Of a DNA stretch of 64,000 nt, positions 25,597-36,329 are shown piece after piece. Position 1 is the stretch's first letter. Every line of letters starts with the position of its first letter. Below the pieces are notes generated by a model. The model saw only the letters and a list, made by a program, of their open reading frames with translations. It was not told where the DNA came from and ran no database searches. The position numbers and the translations under genes were made by a program. Source of the stretch: Variovorax paradoxus_P (GTDB lineage: Bacteria; Pseudomonadota; Gammaproteobacteria; Burkholderiales; Burkholderiaceae_C); the NCBI RefSeq assembly GCF_050627025.1, contig NZ_CP192472.1. One strand, given 5' to 3'.

Positions 25597-26856
25597 ATGT
25601 CCAGCTACCAGCACATCAAAGTCCCGGCCGAAGGCCAGAAGATCACGGTCAACGCCGACAACTCGCTCAATGTGCCTGATCAGCCGATCATTCCCTTCAT
25701 CGAAGGCGACGGCACGGGCCTGGACATCACCCCCGTGATGCTGAAGGTGGTGGATGCAGCGGTTGCCAAGGCCTACGGCGGCAAGAAGAAGATCCACTGG
25801 ATGGAAGTCTATGCCGGCGAAAAGTCGACCAAGGTCTACGGTCCCGACGTCTGGCTGCCCGAAGAAACGCTGCACGCCGTGCGCGACTACGTCGTTTCCA
25901 TCAAGGGCCCGCTGACCACGCCCGTGGGCGGCGGCATCCGCTCGCTGAACGTGGCGTTGCGCCAGGAACTCGACCTGTACGTGTGCCTGCGCCCCATCCA
26001 GTACTTCGAAGGCGTGCCCAGCCCCGTGCGCGAGCCGCACAAGACCAACATGGTCATCTTCCGCGAGAACTCGGAAGACATCTACGCCGGCATCGAGTTC
26101 GAAGCCGAAAGCGACAAGGCCAAGAAGCTCATCAAGTTCCTGCAGGACGAACTGGGCGTCAAGAAGATCCGTTTTCCCAACACCTCCGGCATCGGCGTCA
26201 AGCCCGTGTCCAAGGAAGGCACCGAGCGCCTGGTGCGCAAGGCGCTGCAGTACGCGGTCGACAACGACAAGCCCAGCGTGACCATCGTGCACAAGGGCAA
26301 CATCATGAAGTTCACCGAAGGTGGCTTCCGTGACTGGGCCTATGCACTGGCCGCCAAGGAGTTCGGCGCCGAGCTGATCGACGGCGGCCCGTGGATGAAG
26401 TTCAAGAACCCCAAGACGGGCAAGGAAATCACCGTCAAGGACAGCATTGCCGACGCTTTCCTGCAGCAGATTCTCCTGCGCCCCGCCGAGTACAGCGTGA
26501 TTGCCACGCTCAACCTCAACGGCGACTACGTGTCGGACGCCCTGGCCGCGCAAGTCGGCGGTATCGGCATTGCCCCGGGCGCCAACCTGAGCGACACCGT
26601 CGCCATGTTCGAAGCCACCCATGGCACCGCTCCCAAGTACGCCGGCAAGGACTACGTGAACCCCGGTTCTGAAATCCTCTCGGCCGAAATGATGCTGCGC
26701 CACATGGGCTGGACCGAAGCCGCCGACCTGATCATCAGTTCGATGGAAAAGTCCATCGCCAGCAAGAAGGTCACCTATGACTTCGCGCGCCTGATGGACG
26801 GCGCGACCCAGGTGAGCTGCTCGGGCTTCGGCCAGGTCATGATCGACCACATGTAA
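25597..26856 (+). CDS. icd: NADP-dependent isocitrate dehydrogenase
   Basis: A 419-residue TCA-cycle enzyme making 2-oxoglutarate and CO2. It has the N-terminal PIIPFIEGDGTGLDITP, the substrate loop TPVGGGIRSLNVALRQELDLY with the regulatory Ser of E. coli Icd (SLN), the RENSEDIYAGIEF segment, the catalytic Lys region IVHKGNIMKFTEGGF and the NADP site THGTAPKYAGKDYVNP. It is the dimeric E. coli-like type. The ATG at 25597, preceded by GGAG, is chosen over an upstream in-frame start that adds 34 unrelated residues. Confidence 0.97.
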   Translation: MSSYQHIKVPAEGQKITVNADNSLNVPDQPIIPFIEGDGTGLDITPVMLKVVDAAVAKAYGGKKKIHWMEVYAGEKSTKVYGPDVWLPEETLHAVRDYVVSIKGPLTTPVGGGIRSLNVALRQELDLYVCLRPIQYFEGVPSPVREPHKTNMVIFRENSEDIYAGIEFEAESDKAKKLIKFLQDELGVKKIRFPNTSGIGVKPVSKEGTERLVRKALQYAVDNDKPSVTIVHKGNIMKFTEGGFRDWAYALAAKEFGAELIDGGPWMKFKNPKTGKEITVKDSIADAFLQQILLRPAEYSVIATLNLNGDYVSDALAAQVGGIGIAPGANLSDTVAMFEATHGTAPKYAGKDYVNPGSEILSAEMMLRHMGWTEAADLIISSMEKSIASKKVTYDFARLMDGATQVSCSGFGQVMIDHM

Positions 26857-26901
26857 ATTGCGCGAGCAATAGCGCTCTGGCGCCCCGTGCGCCTTGAAGC
26901 C

Positions 26902-26943
26902 AAGGCCCTCTGGATCTTCCGGTCTCGAGGGCCTTTTTCTTTT
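26902..26943 (+). terminator. Rho-independent terminator after icd
   Basis: A 9-bp stem (AAGGCCCTC / GAGGGCCTT) with a 16-base loop, followed by a T-rich tail (TTTCTTTTTT). It ends the icd transcript about 85 bases after the stop. Confidence 0.8.
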
Positions 26944-27174
26944 TTGACGCAAGCAAACCGGGGTGGTTGGAGAAATGGAACACCCTGCTCCAAATACCCA
27001 TTTTTTTCAGAGTGCCTGCCGCGTAGCATTTACGCTGCGGCGCCCGCAAACGGCAGGGCTTTTTTGCAACGTCTGTGGTGTCGCACACGACGCAAGCCCC
27101 TTGATTTGTCGATTACGCGCCACCAAGTCTTCTTGCGCCGGCACGGTGCTTGCACGCTCTATAGAATCTTTTTT
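26944..27174. other. Intergenic region before clpS with terminator-like hairpin
   Basis: About 230 bases without a convincing gene. A long-range stem CCTGCCG (27015-27021) / CGGCAGG (27051-27057) encloses a small hairpin (GCGTA / TACGC) and is followed by GCTTTTTTG, so it looks like a second terminator or the 3' end of a small RNA. A TATAGAAT sequence at about 27160 lies only a few bases before the clpS ATG, too close to be an ordinary -10. No small reading frame with a good ribosome site was seen. Confidence 0.45.
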
Positions 27175-27534
27175 ATGGCAACGAGAATTCCCAAGACTCC
27201 CAGCACTCCGCCGGCCCAGAAACCGGCAGGAGATGACGGAGATTCGGTCGTTCTGGAGCGGCGGCCGCAAAAAACTGCGCCGCCCCAGATGTACCAGGTG
27301 GTCATGCTGAACGACGACTACACCCCCATGGAGTTCGTAATCGTCGTCCTGCAAGAATATTTCAACAAGGATCGCGAAACTGCGACCCAGATCATGCTAA
27401 AGATTCATCTCGATGGCCGCGGCGTTTGTGGGGTTTATTCCCGCGATCTCGCGGCCACCAAGGTCAACCAGGTGATGGAGGCGGCGCATCAGGCCGGACA
27501 TCCGCTGCAGTGCGTGAGCGAGCCTGTTGCGTGA
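27175..27534 (+). CDS. clpS: ATP-dependent Clp protease adaptor ClpS
   Basis: A 119-residue adaptor that delivers N-degron substrates to ClpAP. After a 35-residue flexible Pro/Lys-rich N-terminus, the core has MYQVVMLNDDYTPMEFVIVVL with the NDD/YTPME binding pocket and the DGRGVCGVYSRDLAATKV end with the Met/Val pocket residues. It lies 67 bases upstream of clpA, its usual partner. Confidence 0.96.
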   Translation: MATRIPKTPSTPPAQKPAGDDGDSVVLERRPQKTAPPQMYQVVMLNDDYTPMEFVIVVLQEYFNKDRETATQIMLKIHLDGRGVCGVYSRDLAATKVNQVMEAAHQAGHPLQCVSEPVA

Positions 27535-27601
27535 ACCAGTTGAATTGCGCAAGCTCCAACCCATCTGAGAACTTATTTACAGCAAGGCAAAAGGAAATCA
27601 C

Positions 27602-29923
<2,322 letters not shown>

Positions 29924-29971
29924 AGAAGCGGGGCCGACAGAGCCGGTTCCGCGGTATTCCTGGCAACACTG

Positions 29972-30006
29972 AAAAGGCCGGTAGCATTCGCTGCCGGCCT
30001 TTTTTC
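29972..30006 (+). terminator. Rho-independent terminator after clpA
   Basis: A GC-rich stem (AAGGCCGGTAG / CTGCCGGCCTT with one bulged base) and a CATTCG loop, followed by TTTTTTCTT. It closes the clpS-clpA unit 48 bases after the stop. Confidence 0.85.
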
Positions 30007-30041
30007 TTGGGGCCGGAAATTACCCGCACACAAGCTTCACC

Positions 30042-31487
30042 TTGATTCTTCCCGAGCTCAGTCAGGAATGGAAAACCGGCCTCTCTTTGGCCTGGAGTGG
30101 CTATATCGCCGTGCTGTCGGTGTGGATCGTGATGCAGAAGCGCGCGCCGGTATCCACCATGAGCTGGATCCTCTCGCTTGCGCTGCTGCCGTTTGCGGGC
30201 TTCGTCATCTATTACTTCCTGGGGCCGCAGCGCTTGCGCAAGCAGCGGGTCAAGCGTTTGCGGAGCCGCGCCAAGGCCCACACGCAGGCCGATCTGGCCC
30301 GCCTGCGAGACGCGGCCCAGAATGCGCCGCCGGCTCTGCAGCAGATGGCACGGCTCGGTACCGCGGCCTGCGGGCTGCCCGTTTCCAGCGCCACAGGCGT
30401 TGCACTGCTTTCGGGCGGTGCGCGCACGTTCGATGCCATCTTCGATGCGGTGCGCGAGGCGCAAGACCACATCCACCTCGAGTACTACATCTTCGAGCCC
30501 GACAAGATCGGCACCGCGCTGCGTGACCTCTTGGTGGAACGCGCCAGGCAGGGCGTGGCGGTGCGCCTTCTGCTCGACGCACTCGGTTCCAAGCGCATCG
30601 GCCGCAAGTTCATGGCGCCGCTTTCTGCTGCGGGGGTGGAGATTGCGCTGTTCCACGACACGCGCATCGGTCGGCGCCTCCGGCCGGTAACCAACTATCG
30701 CACCCACCGAAAAATCGTCGTGTGCGACGGCCGCGTGGGCTTTACCGGCGGCGTCAACATTACCGACGAAGAAGACAAGCGCACCCGGCCCGACGCCTAT
30801 CACGACGTGCACCTGCGCATCGAAGGCAGCGCGGTGCGCTGGCTCCAGACCACCTTTCTCGAAGACTGGGCCTACGCCACCGGCGAAGACCTTCGCAACA
30901 TGGACCACCTGATGGGTGCCATGCTCCCGCAGGTGGAGGCTGGCGACATTCCTGTGCAAATTGTGACCAGCGGCCCGGACAACATGCTCGAGCCCATCCA
31001 CCGCATGCATGTGGAGGCCATTCATTCGGCAAGCGAACGCGCCTGGCTCACAACGCCGTACTTCGTGCCCGGCGAGCCCGCGATGATGGCGCTTACCAGC
31101 GCCGCGCTGCGGGGTGTCGATGTGCGCCTCCTTGTGCCGCACCGAAGCGATTCAGCCATTGTGAGCGCGGCTGCGCGCTCCTATTTCGACGAGTTGATCG
31201 GCGCTGGCGTGAAGGTATGGGAGTACAAGGCGCGCATGCTGCACTCCAAGACCTTGGTGGTCGACGACCATTGCGCGATGATCGGTACCGCAAACTTCGA
31301 CAACCGCAGCTTCCGGCTCAACTTCGAGGTGAGCGCGGTGGTCTACGGGCCCGAACTGGCGCGTCCCCTGGCCGCGCAGTTCGAAACCGACCTTCACAGC
31401 TCCGGTGCGGTGCGCGCCAACCGGCAGCAGAGTTTCTGGCGCCGCCTTGGCGATGCGCTTGCACGATTGTTTTCTCCCTTGCTCTGA
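30042..31487 (+). CDS. cls: Cardiolipin synthase (phospholipase D family)
   Basis: A 481-residue membrane enzyme making cardiolipin from two phosphatidylglycerols. Two N-terminal helices (about 15-31 and 40-60) are followed by two PLD domains, each with an HKD motif: THRKIVVCDG (near 225) and LHSKTLVVDDHCAMIGT (near 400), with the intervening FGSNNFD-like element as FTGGVNITDEE and ANFDNRSF. The start is TTG at 30042; the nearest ATG is in another frame. It ends directly before sbcB. Confidence 0.92.
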   Translation: MILPELSQEWKTGLSLAWSGYIAVLSVWIVMQKRAPVSTMSWILSLALLPFAGFVIYYFLGPQRLRKQRVKRLRSRAKAHTQADLARLRDAAQNAPPALQQMARLGTAACGLPVSSATGVALLSGGARTFDAIFDAVREAQDHIHLEYYIFEPDKIGTALRDLLVERARQGVAVRLLLDALGSKRIGRKFMAPLSAAGVEIALFHDTRIGRRLRPVTNYRTHRKIVVCDGRVGFTGGVNITDEEDKRTRPDAYHDVHLRIEGSAVRWLQTTFLEDWAYATGEDLRNMDHLMGAMLPQVEAGDIPVQIVTSGPDNMLEPIHRMHVEAIHSASERAWLTTPYFVPGEPAMMALTSAALRGVDVRLLVPHRSDSAIVSAAARSYFDELIGAGVKVWEYKARMLHSKTLVVDDHCAMIGTANFDNRSFRLNFEVSAVVYGPELARPLAAQFETDLHSSGAVRANRQQSFWRRLGDALARLFSPLL

Positions 31488-32927
31488 ATGAACCACACCT
31501 TTCTTTGGCACGACTACGAAACCTTCGGTGCGGTGCCGCGCCGGGACCGGCCTTCGCAGTTCGCCGCCATTCGCACTGACGCAGAGCTGAACGAGATCGG
31601 CGAGCCGCTGATGATCTATTGCAAGCCCGCACCCGATTACCTGCCCAGCCCCGAGGCCTGCCTCATCACCGGCATCACGCCGCAAGTCTGCCTGGAGCGC
31701 GGCATTCCCGAACATGCCTTTGCGGCGCAGATCGAAAAGGCGTTTTCGCAGCCCGGCACCATTGGCGTGGGCTACAACACCATCCGGTTCGACGACGAGG
31801 TCACGCGCTTCCTGTTCTGGCGCAACCTCATCGACCCCTACGCACGCGAATGGCAGAACGACTGCGGCCGATGGGACCTGCTCGACGTGGTGCGCCTGAC
31901 CTACGCGCTGCGGCCCGACGGCATCGAGTGGCCGAAGAAGGAAGACGGCAAGCCCAGCTTCAAGCTCGAAGACCTGGCGCGCGCCAACGGATTGCTGCAT
32001 GAATCGGCGCACGATGCGCTGTCCGATGTGCGCGCCACCATTGCGTTGGCCCGGCTGATTCGCGACCGCCAGCCCAAGCTCTTCGAATTTGCGTTCGGCC
32101 TGCACAAGAAAGACCGAGTGGCCAGCGAACTTGGCCTGCCGGCCATGCGGGAAACGGCCAAGCCTTTCCTGCACGTCTCGGGCATGTTCCCGGTCGAGCG
32201 CGGGTGCCTCAGCGTGATGTGGCCCCTTGCGAGCCATCCGAGCAACAAGAACGAGCTGCTCGCGTGGGACCTGGCCCACGACCCGAGCGAACTGCGCGAT
32301 ATCGACGTCGAAACCCTGCGCCTGCGTCTTTTCACGCGCACCGCAGACCTGCCGGAAGGCGTGGTGCGCTTGCCGGTGAAGGGCATTCACCTCAACAAGT
32401 CGCCAATGGTCGTCGGCAACCTGCGCACCCTCGCACCGGCCATGGCCGAGCGCTGGAACGTCGATCTCGATGCGGCCATGCGGCACGCGGCCATCGCACG
32501 CGACTTGCCCGACATGAGCGCCATCTGGTCGCAGGTGTATGCCCGCCCCAAAGAGGCCACGCCAGACGTGGACGAAGATTTGTATGGCGGCTTTGTCGGA
32601 AACGCCGACAGGCGCCGCCTGAACCAGTTGCGCGGACTCTCGCCCGAAGAACTCGCAAAGGACCGCACCGGTTTCGACGACGGCCGCCTCGAAGAAATAC
32701 TCTTCAGATACCGCGCACGCAATTGGCCCGAACTGCTCAGCCCCGAGGAAGCCGAGCGCTGGGAGGCGCTTCGCGCCGCGCGGCTCTTCAAGGGCGAGGG
32801 TGGTGCTCGCACCATCGAAATGCTGTTCAGCGAAGTCGATGCGCTGTCGGAAACTGCGGATGAGCGGGGCGAGGAAATCCTGGGCGCGCTCTACGAATAC
32901 GCCGAAGCCATCGCACCGGAAGCCTGA
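31488..32927 (+). CDS. sbcB: Exodeoxyribonuclease I
   Basis: A 479-residue 3'-5' exonuclease acting on single-stranded DNA in recombination and repair. The DEDDh catalytic set is visible: WHDYETFG (ExoI), VGYNTIRFDDEV (ExoII), and HESAHDALSDVRAT (ExoIII). The SH3-like and C-terminal domains follow, with DLPDMSAIWSQVY and the FRYRARNWPELLS segment typical of SbcB. It directly abuts cls (no gap). Confidence 0.95.
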   Translation: MNHTFLWHDYETFGAVPRRDRPSQFAAIRTDAELNEIGEPLMIYCKPAPDYLPSPEACLITGITPQVCLERGIPEHAFAAQIEKAFSQPGTIGVGYNTIRFDDEVTRFLFWRNLIDPYAREWQNDCGRWDLLDVVRLTYALRPDGIEWPKKEDGKPSFKLEDLARANGLLHESAHDALSDVRATIALARLIRDRQPKLFEFAFGLHKKDRVASELGLPAMRETAKPFLHVSGMFPVERGCLSVMWPLASHPSNKNELLAWDLAHDPSELRDIDVETLRLRLFTRTADLPEGVVRLPVKGIHLNKSPMVVGNLRTLAPAMAERWNVDLDAAMRHAAIARDLPDMSAIWSQVYARPKEATPDVDEDLYGGFVGNADRRRLNQLRGLSPEELAKDRTGFDDGRLEEILFRYRARNWPELLSPEEAERWEALRAARLFKGEGGARTIEMLFSEVDALSETADERGEEILGALYEYAEAIAPEA

Positions 32928-32935
32928 GGTGTCCT

Positions 32936-33487
32936 GTGCCCGCTTCTGAAAACCACCGCGGCTCCGTTCGCCGCCTGACAACCACCGACGCCGCGGCGTA
33001 CCGCGCATTGATGCTCGAGGCCTATGCCACGCACCCGAGTGCCTTCACCACCACTGTGGATGAGCGCGCCGGGCTTCCGCTTGGCTGGTGGGAAGAACGG
33101 CTGGGCGCAGATGCGGGCGGGACCAGCGTGGTTTATGGCGCATTCGACGAGGCGGGCATGCTGGTGGGCGCGGCGGGCTTGAGCTTTGAAGCAAGGCAAC
33201 GCGCGCGGCACAAGGCCACGCTCTTCGGCATGACGGTGGCAACCACTGCGCGCCGCTCCGGCTTCGGCCGCCGGCTGGTGCTTGCGGTGCTGGCGCATGC
33301 GCGTTCGCTCGAGACGCTGCGGTTGGTTCAGCTCACTGTGACTGAGGGCAACAGCACTGCCCAGGCGCTCTACGAGCGCTGCGGATTCCAGGTTTTCGGC
33401 GTCGAACCGCTGGCCATTGCGGTCGATGGCGCGTTGCTGGCCAAGGTGCACATGTGGTGCGATCTGAGGGGCGCACCGGCGCGGTGA
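32936..33487 (+). CDS. GNAT-family N-acetyltransferase
   Basis: A 183-residue GNAT protein: SVRRLTTTDAAAYRALMLEA at the start, the TVATTARRSGFGRRLVLAVLAHA acetyl-CoA loop (R/Q-x-x-G-x-G/R) near 100-115 and the VTEGNSTAQALYERCGFQVFG motif near the end. The substrate is unknown. The GTG at 32936 lies eight bases after the sbcB stop, so it is probably co-transcribed with sbcB. It converges on the nucleobase operon. Confidence 0.85.
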   Translation: MPASENHRGSVRRLTTTDAAAYRALMLEAYATHPSAFTTTVDERAGLPLGWWEERLGADAGGTSVVYGAFDEAGMLVGAAGLSFEARQRARHKATLFGMTVATTARRSGFGRRLVLAVLAHARSLETLRLVQLTVTEGNSTAQALYERCGFQVFGVEPLAIAVDGALLAKVHMWCDLRGAPAR

Positions 33488-33503
33488 GCCTGCGCGGCCA
33501 ACG

Positions 33504-34784
33504 CTAGGGTTTTTGAATCATCCAGCTGGTTGCCTGCCCCCGGCCCGGAAGGTGCAGCGCGGCGGTAGCAGCCGGCGTTTCCGCGAGCAGCTTTCCTTTA
33601 CGGAAGACTTTGAGCCGGGTGGCACGCAGTCGAATCGCCTCGACCGCATCGCGCGCCTGCAAGAGCACAAAGCTCGCGTCGCAGCCTGCCGCGATGCCGT
33701 AGCCTTCAAGGTGCATCACGCGCGCAGCATTGGTGGTTACCGCCTCGTAGCATTGGCGGATGCCAGCCTGGCTGGTCATCTGCGCCACGTGCAGCCCCAT
33801 GTGCGCCACCTCGAGCATGTCGCCCGAGCCCATGCCGTACCACGGGTCCATCACGCAGTCGTGCCCAAAGGCCACGTTCACGCCCGCGGCCATGAGCTCG
33901 GGCACGCGCGTCATTCCGCGGCGCTTGGGGTAGGTGTCGTGGCGGCCCTGCAAGGTGATGTTGATCAGCGGGTTGGACACGACGCTGACACCGCTCTGCG
34001 CTATCAGCGGCAGCAACTTGCTCACGTAGTAGTTGTCCATCGAATGCATCGACGTGCAATGCGAACCTGTGACGCGGCCCTGCATGCCGAGCCGCCAGGT
34101 TTCGGCGGACAGCGTTTCGATATGGCGGGAGAGCGGGTCGTCCGATTCGTCGCAATGCATGTCGACCAGCTTGCCGCGCTTGGCCGCAAGTTCCATCAGC
34201 AGCGTGACGCTGGCTGCGCCGTCGGCCATGGTGCGCTCGAAATGCGGAATGCCGCCAACCACGTCCACACCCTTGTCGAGCGCGCGCTTCAGGTTGTCGA
34301 CTCCGCCGGATGAACGCAGCACGCCGTCCTGCGGAAAGGCAACGAGCTGCAGATCGACATATGGCGCGACCTGGCGCTTGACTTCGAGCAGCGCATCGAC
34401 CGCAAGAAGGCTTGGATCGCTCGTATCCACATGCGACCGCACCGCCAGCAGCCCTTTGGCCACTGCCCAGTCGCAATACGCCAGCGCACGCTCGATCAGC
34501 GCCTCGGCCTTGAGCAGCGGCTTGAGTTCGCCCCACAGTGCGATGCCTTCGAGCAGCGTGCCGCTTTCATTGACGCGCGGCAGGCCGTAGCTCAGCGTGG
34601 CGTCCATGTGGAAATGCGGATCGACGAAGTGCGGCGAAAGCAGCAGGCCCTGGGCGTCGAGCTTTTCTTGCGCGGGTGCGTCGAGGCCCGCAGTGACTTC
34701 GGCGATGCGGCCTCCCTGCACGGCAACAGACATTCCGGTGCGGCCGTCGGGGAGGGTGGCGTTGGTGATGAGCAGGTCGAGCAT
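33504..34784 (-). CDS. CodA-like cytosine deaminase family amidohydrolase
   Basis: A 426-residue metal-dependent amidohydrolase closely patterned on E. coli CodA, which deaminates cytosine to uracil. The metal and substrate residues can be placed: HFH (57-59) with Asp61, Gln152 (LVAFPQDG), His210 and Glu213 (DMHCDESD), His242 (SHCTSMHS) and Asp309 in FGHDC. The residue after Asp309 is Cys310, where E. coli CodA has Asp314, so the substrate may differ from plain cytosine. It is the last gene of the URC/ABC operon, 33 bases after a hypothetical gene. Position at the operon end fits feeding uracil into the upstream URC genes. Confidence 0.88.
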   Translation of the reverse strand: MLDLLITNATLPDGRTGMSVAVQGGRIAEVTAGLDAPAQEKLDAQGLLLSPHFVDPHFHMDATLSYGLPRVNESGTLLEGIALWGELKPLLKAEALIERALAYCDWAVAKGLLAVRSHVDTSDPSLLAVDALLEVKRQVAPYVDLQLVAFPQDGVLRSSGGVDNLKRALDKGVDVVGGIPHFERTMADGAASVTLLMELAAKRGKLVDMHCDESDDPLSRHIETLSAETWRLGMQGRVTGSHCTSMHSMDNYYVSKLLPLIAQSGVSVVSNPLINITLQGRHDTYPKRRGMTRVPELMAAGVNVAFGHDCVMDPWYGMGSGDMLEVAHMGLHVAQMTSQAGIRQCYEAVTTNAARVMHLEGYGIAAGCDASFVLLQARDAVEAIRLRATRLKVFRKGKLLAETPAATAALHLPGRGQATSWMIQKP

Positions 34785-34817
34785 CGTGAAAGTCTTTTGT
34801 CGGTCGGTGGCGAGCGT

Positions 34818-35276
34818 TCAGCGCGTGCGCTGCGCCCGGTAGCGGTATTGCCCCGGCACCGGGCCGACCTCGACGGTGACTCGGCGCAGCTTGTCGTCAT
34901 GGCCGGACGCGGCCCTTGCCGTTACCACGATTCCGCGCGGTGTGGCACGGCAGGTGAGATCGGTGAGCGCGACGTCGGCATGGTCGTTGTCGAGCTCGGC
35001 AATTGCCAGCGTGTGCTCGGCATGCAAGCTGCCGTTGGCCTCGCGCGCCATCCACTGCACATAGAGAAAAGACTGCGCGTACTGCTCGGCGTGAACCACG
35101 CGGTAGGTGCCCTGGTGGTCCTTGCCCCAGGTGCCGCACAGCTGAACCCAGCTGACCGCATCGGGAGTCTTGAAGGTTTCATAGCTGTAGTCGCTGCCCA
35201 GCGCATGCGCGCCCGCGCTGCAAGACGCGACCAGCGCCGCCAGCAGCATCTTGCGCAATTCGATGGCGCGCGCCAT
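34818..35276 (-). CDS. Hypothetical exported protein in the nucleobase operon
   Basis: A 152-residue protein with a signal peptide (LLAALVASCSAGAHA near 11-25) and a mature part containing two Cys (positions 47 and 109), possibly a disulfide, and predicted beta structure (SWVQLCGTWGKDHQGTYRVV, then ADVALTDLTCRATPRGIVV). I do not recognise the family. The ATG overlaps the permease stop by one base (TGATG), so it is translationally coupled to the ABC importer and is probably a periplasmic accessory. Confidence 0.65.
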   Translation of the reverse strand: MARAIELRKMLLAALVASCSAGAHALGSDYSYETFKTPDAVSWVQLCGTWGKDHQGTYRVVHAEQYAQSFLYVQWMAREANGSLHAEHTLAIAELDNDHADVALTDLTCRATPRGIVVTARAASGHDDKLRRVTVEVGPVPGQYRYRAQRTR

Positions 35277-36199
35277 CAGCGCTCCCCCTTGCGATAAGGC
35301 TTCATGAGCGCTTGCGGATAGCTGGCCTTGCGAGCAACCAGCACCAGCGCGAGGATCGACAGCAAGTAGGGCAGCATCAGGTAGATCTGGTAGGGCAGCA
35401 CGGCATCGCCCGATTGTTGCAGCCGCAGCTGCAGCGCGTCGAAGAACGCGAACAGCAGCGCCCCCAGCAGGGCCTTGCCGGGCCGCCACGAGGCGAACAC
35501 CACCAGCGCCACGCAGATCCAGCCGCGGCCGTTCACCATGTTGAAGAAAAAAGCGTTGAACGCGGAGAGCGTGAGAAACGAGCCGGCCATGCCCATCAGC
35601 GCCGAACCCGCGACGATGGCTCCGGTGCGCATGCCCGCGACCGAGACGCCCTGGCTCTCTGCAGCCTGCGGGTTCTCGCCGGCCATGCGCAGCGCCAGGC
35701 CCAGCGGTGTGCGGTACAGCACCCAGGCAATGGCCGGCACTAGCAGCAGCGCGAACAGGGTGAGCGATGTCTGCGCGTTCAGGATGGGCAGCGGCAGCCA
35801 GTCCATCGGCGCGAAGGGCGTGATGGTCGGCGGCGTGTTCACTTTTGGAAAGCTCACGCGGTAGCCGAAGTAGCTGAGTGCAGTGGCCAGCAGCGTGATG
35901 CCCAGCCCCGAGACGTGCTGCGAAAGTGCCAGGCTCACGGTAAGAAAGGCATGCAGCAGCCCGAACACCATGCCCGTGAGCGCGGCCACTGCCACGCCGG
36001 CCCAAAGCGGCGCGCCGGCATACACCGCGAGCCATCCGGTAAAGGCGCCCGCCACCATGATTCCCTCGATGCCCAGGTTGAGCACACCGGCGCGTTCGCA
36101 AAGCAGCACGCCCAGCGTGCCGAGGATGAGCGGCGTGGCAATGCGCAGCACCGCGACCCAGAAAGCGGGGTTGGCGAGGATGTCGAGCAAGTCGGTCAT
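35276..36199 (-). CDS. Nucleoside ABC transporter permease 2 (BMP-type importer)
   Basis: A 307-residue inner-membrane permease of the BPD_transp_2 class used by BMP-family nucleoside importers (NupQ/RnsD-like). About eight hydrophobic helices; the loop AGENPQAAESQGVSV near 172-186 is the cytosolic coupling helix that contacts the ATPase. ERAGVLNLGIEGIMVAGA near the N-terminus is the family signature. It is separated from the first permease by 130 bases containing an inverted repeat. Confidence 0.9.
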   Translation of the reverse strand: MTDLLDILANPAFWVAVLRIATPLILGTLGVLLCERAGVLNLGIEGIMVAGAFTGWLAVYAGAPLWAGVAVAALTGMVFGLLHAFLTVSLALSQHVSGLGITLLATALSYFGYRVSFPKVNTPPTITPFAPMDWLPLPILNAQTSLTLFALLLVPAIAWVLYRTPLGLALRMAGENPQAAESQGVSVAGMRTGAIVAGSALMGMAGSFLTLSAFNAFFFNMVNGRGWICVALVVFASWRPGKALLGALLFAFFDALQLRLQQSGDAVLPYQIYLMLPYLLSILALVLVARKASYPQALMKPYRKGER

Positions 36200-36209
36200 G
36201 GGGAGTTTC

Positions 36210-36305
36210 TCCCTCCCCCTTTGGGGGAGGGCTGGGGTGGGGGCGCGCGGCGCTCGGTGTGGAAGCCGATGCCCCCATCCCAGCCTTCCCCCAGCGGGGG
36301 AAGGA
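36210..36305. repeat. GC-rich inverted repeat between the two permease genes
   Basis: Arms at about 36223-36243 and 36272-36292 are inverted and match at 19 of 21 positions, joined by about 28 bases; each arm is flanked by its own small hairpin (CCCTCCCCC/GGGGGAGGG and CCCCCAGCGGGGG). It resembles widespread REP-like intergenic palindromes. A fragment of similar style lies near 7600-7620. It may tune expression of the downstream permease. Confidence 0.7.
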
Positions 36306-36329
36306 GCAAATCCGAAGAAAGCAGCCCGG

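Noticed and set aside
30687..30715. GTAACC followed closely by CGAA inside cls, like the SigF promoter.
   Set aside because: The spacing is 15, not 16, and it lies within a coding region with no gene start nearby; other GTAACC hits have no CGAA at all.
31152..33008. A 618-codon minus-strand frame opposite cls and sbcB.
   Set aside because: It spans two well-supported plus-strand genes and has no recognisable domain.
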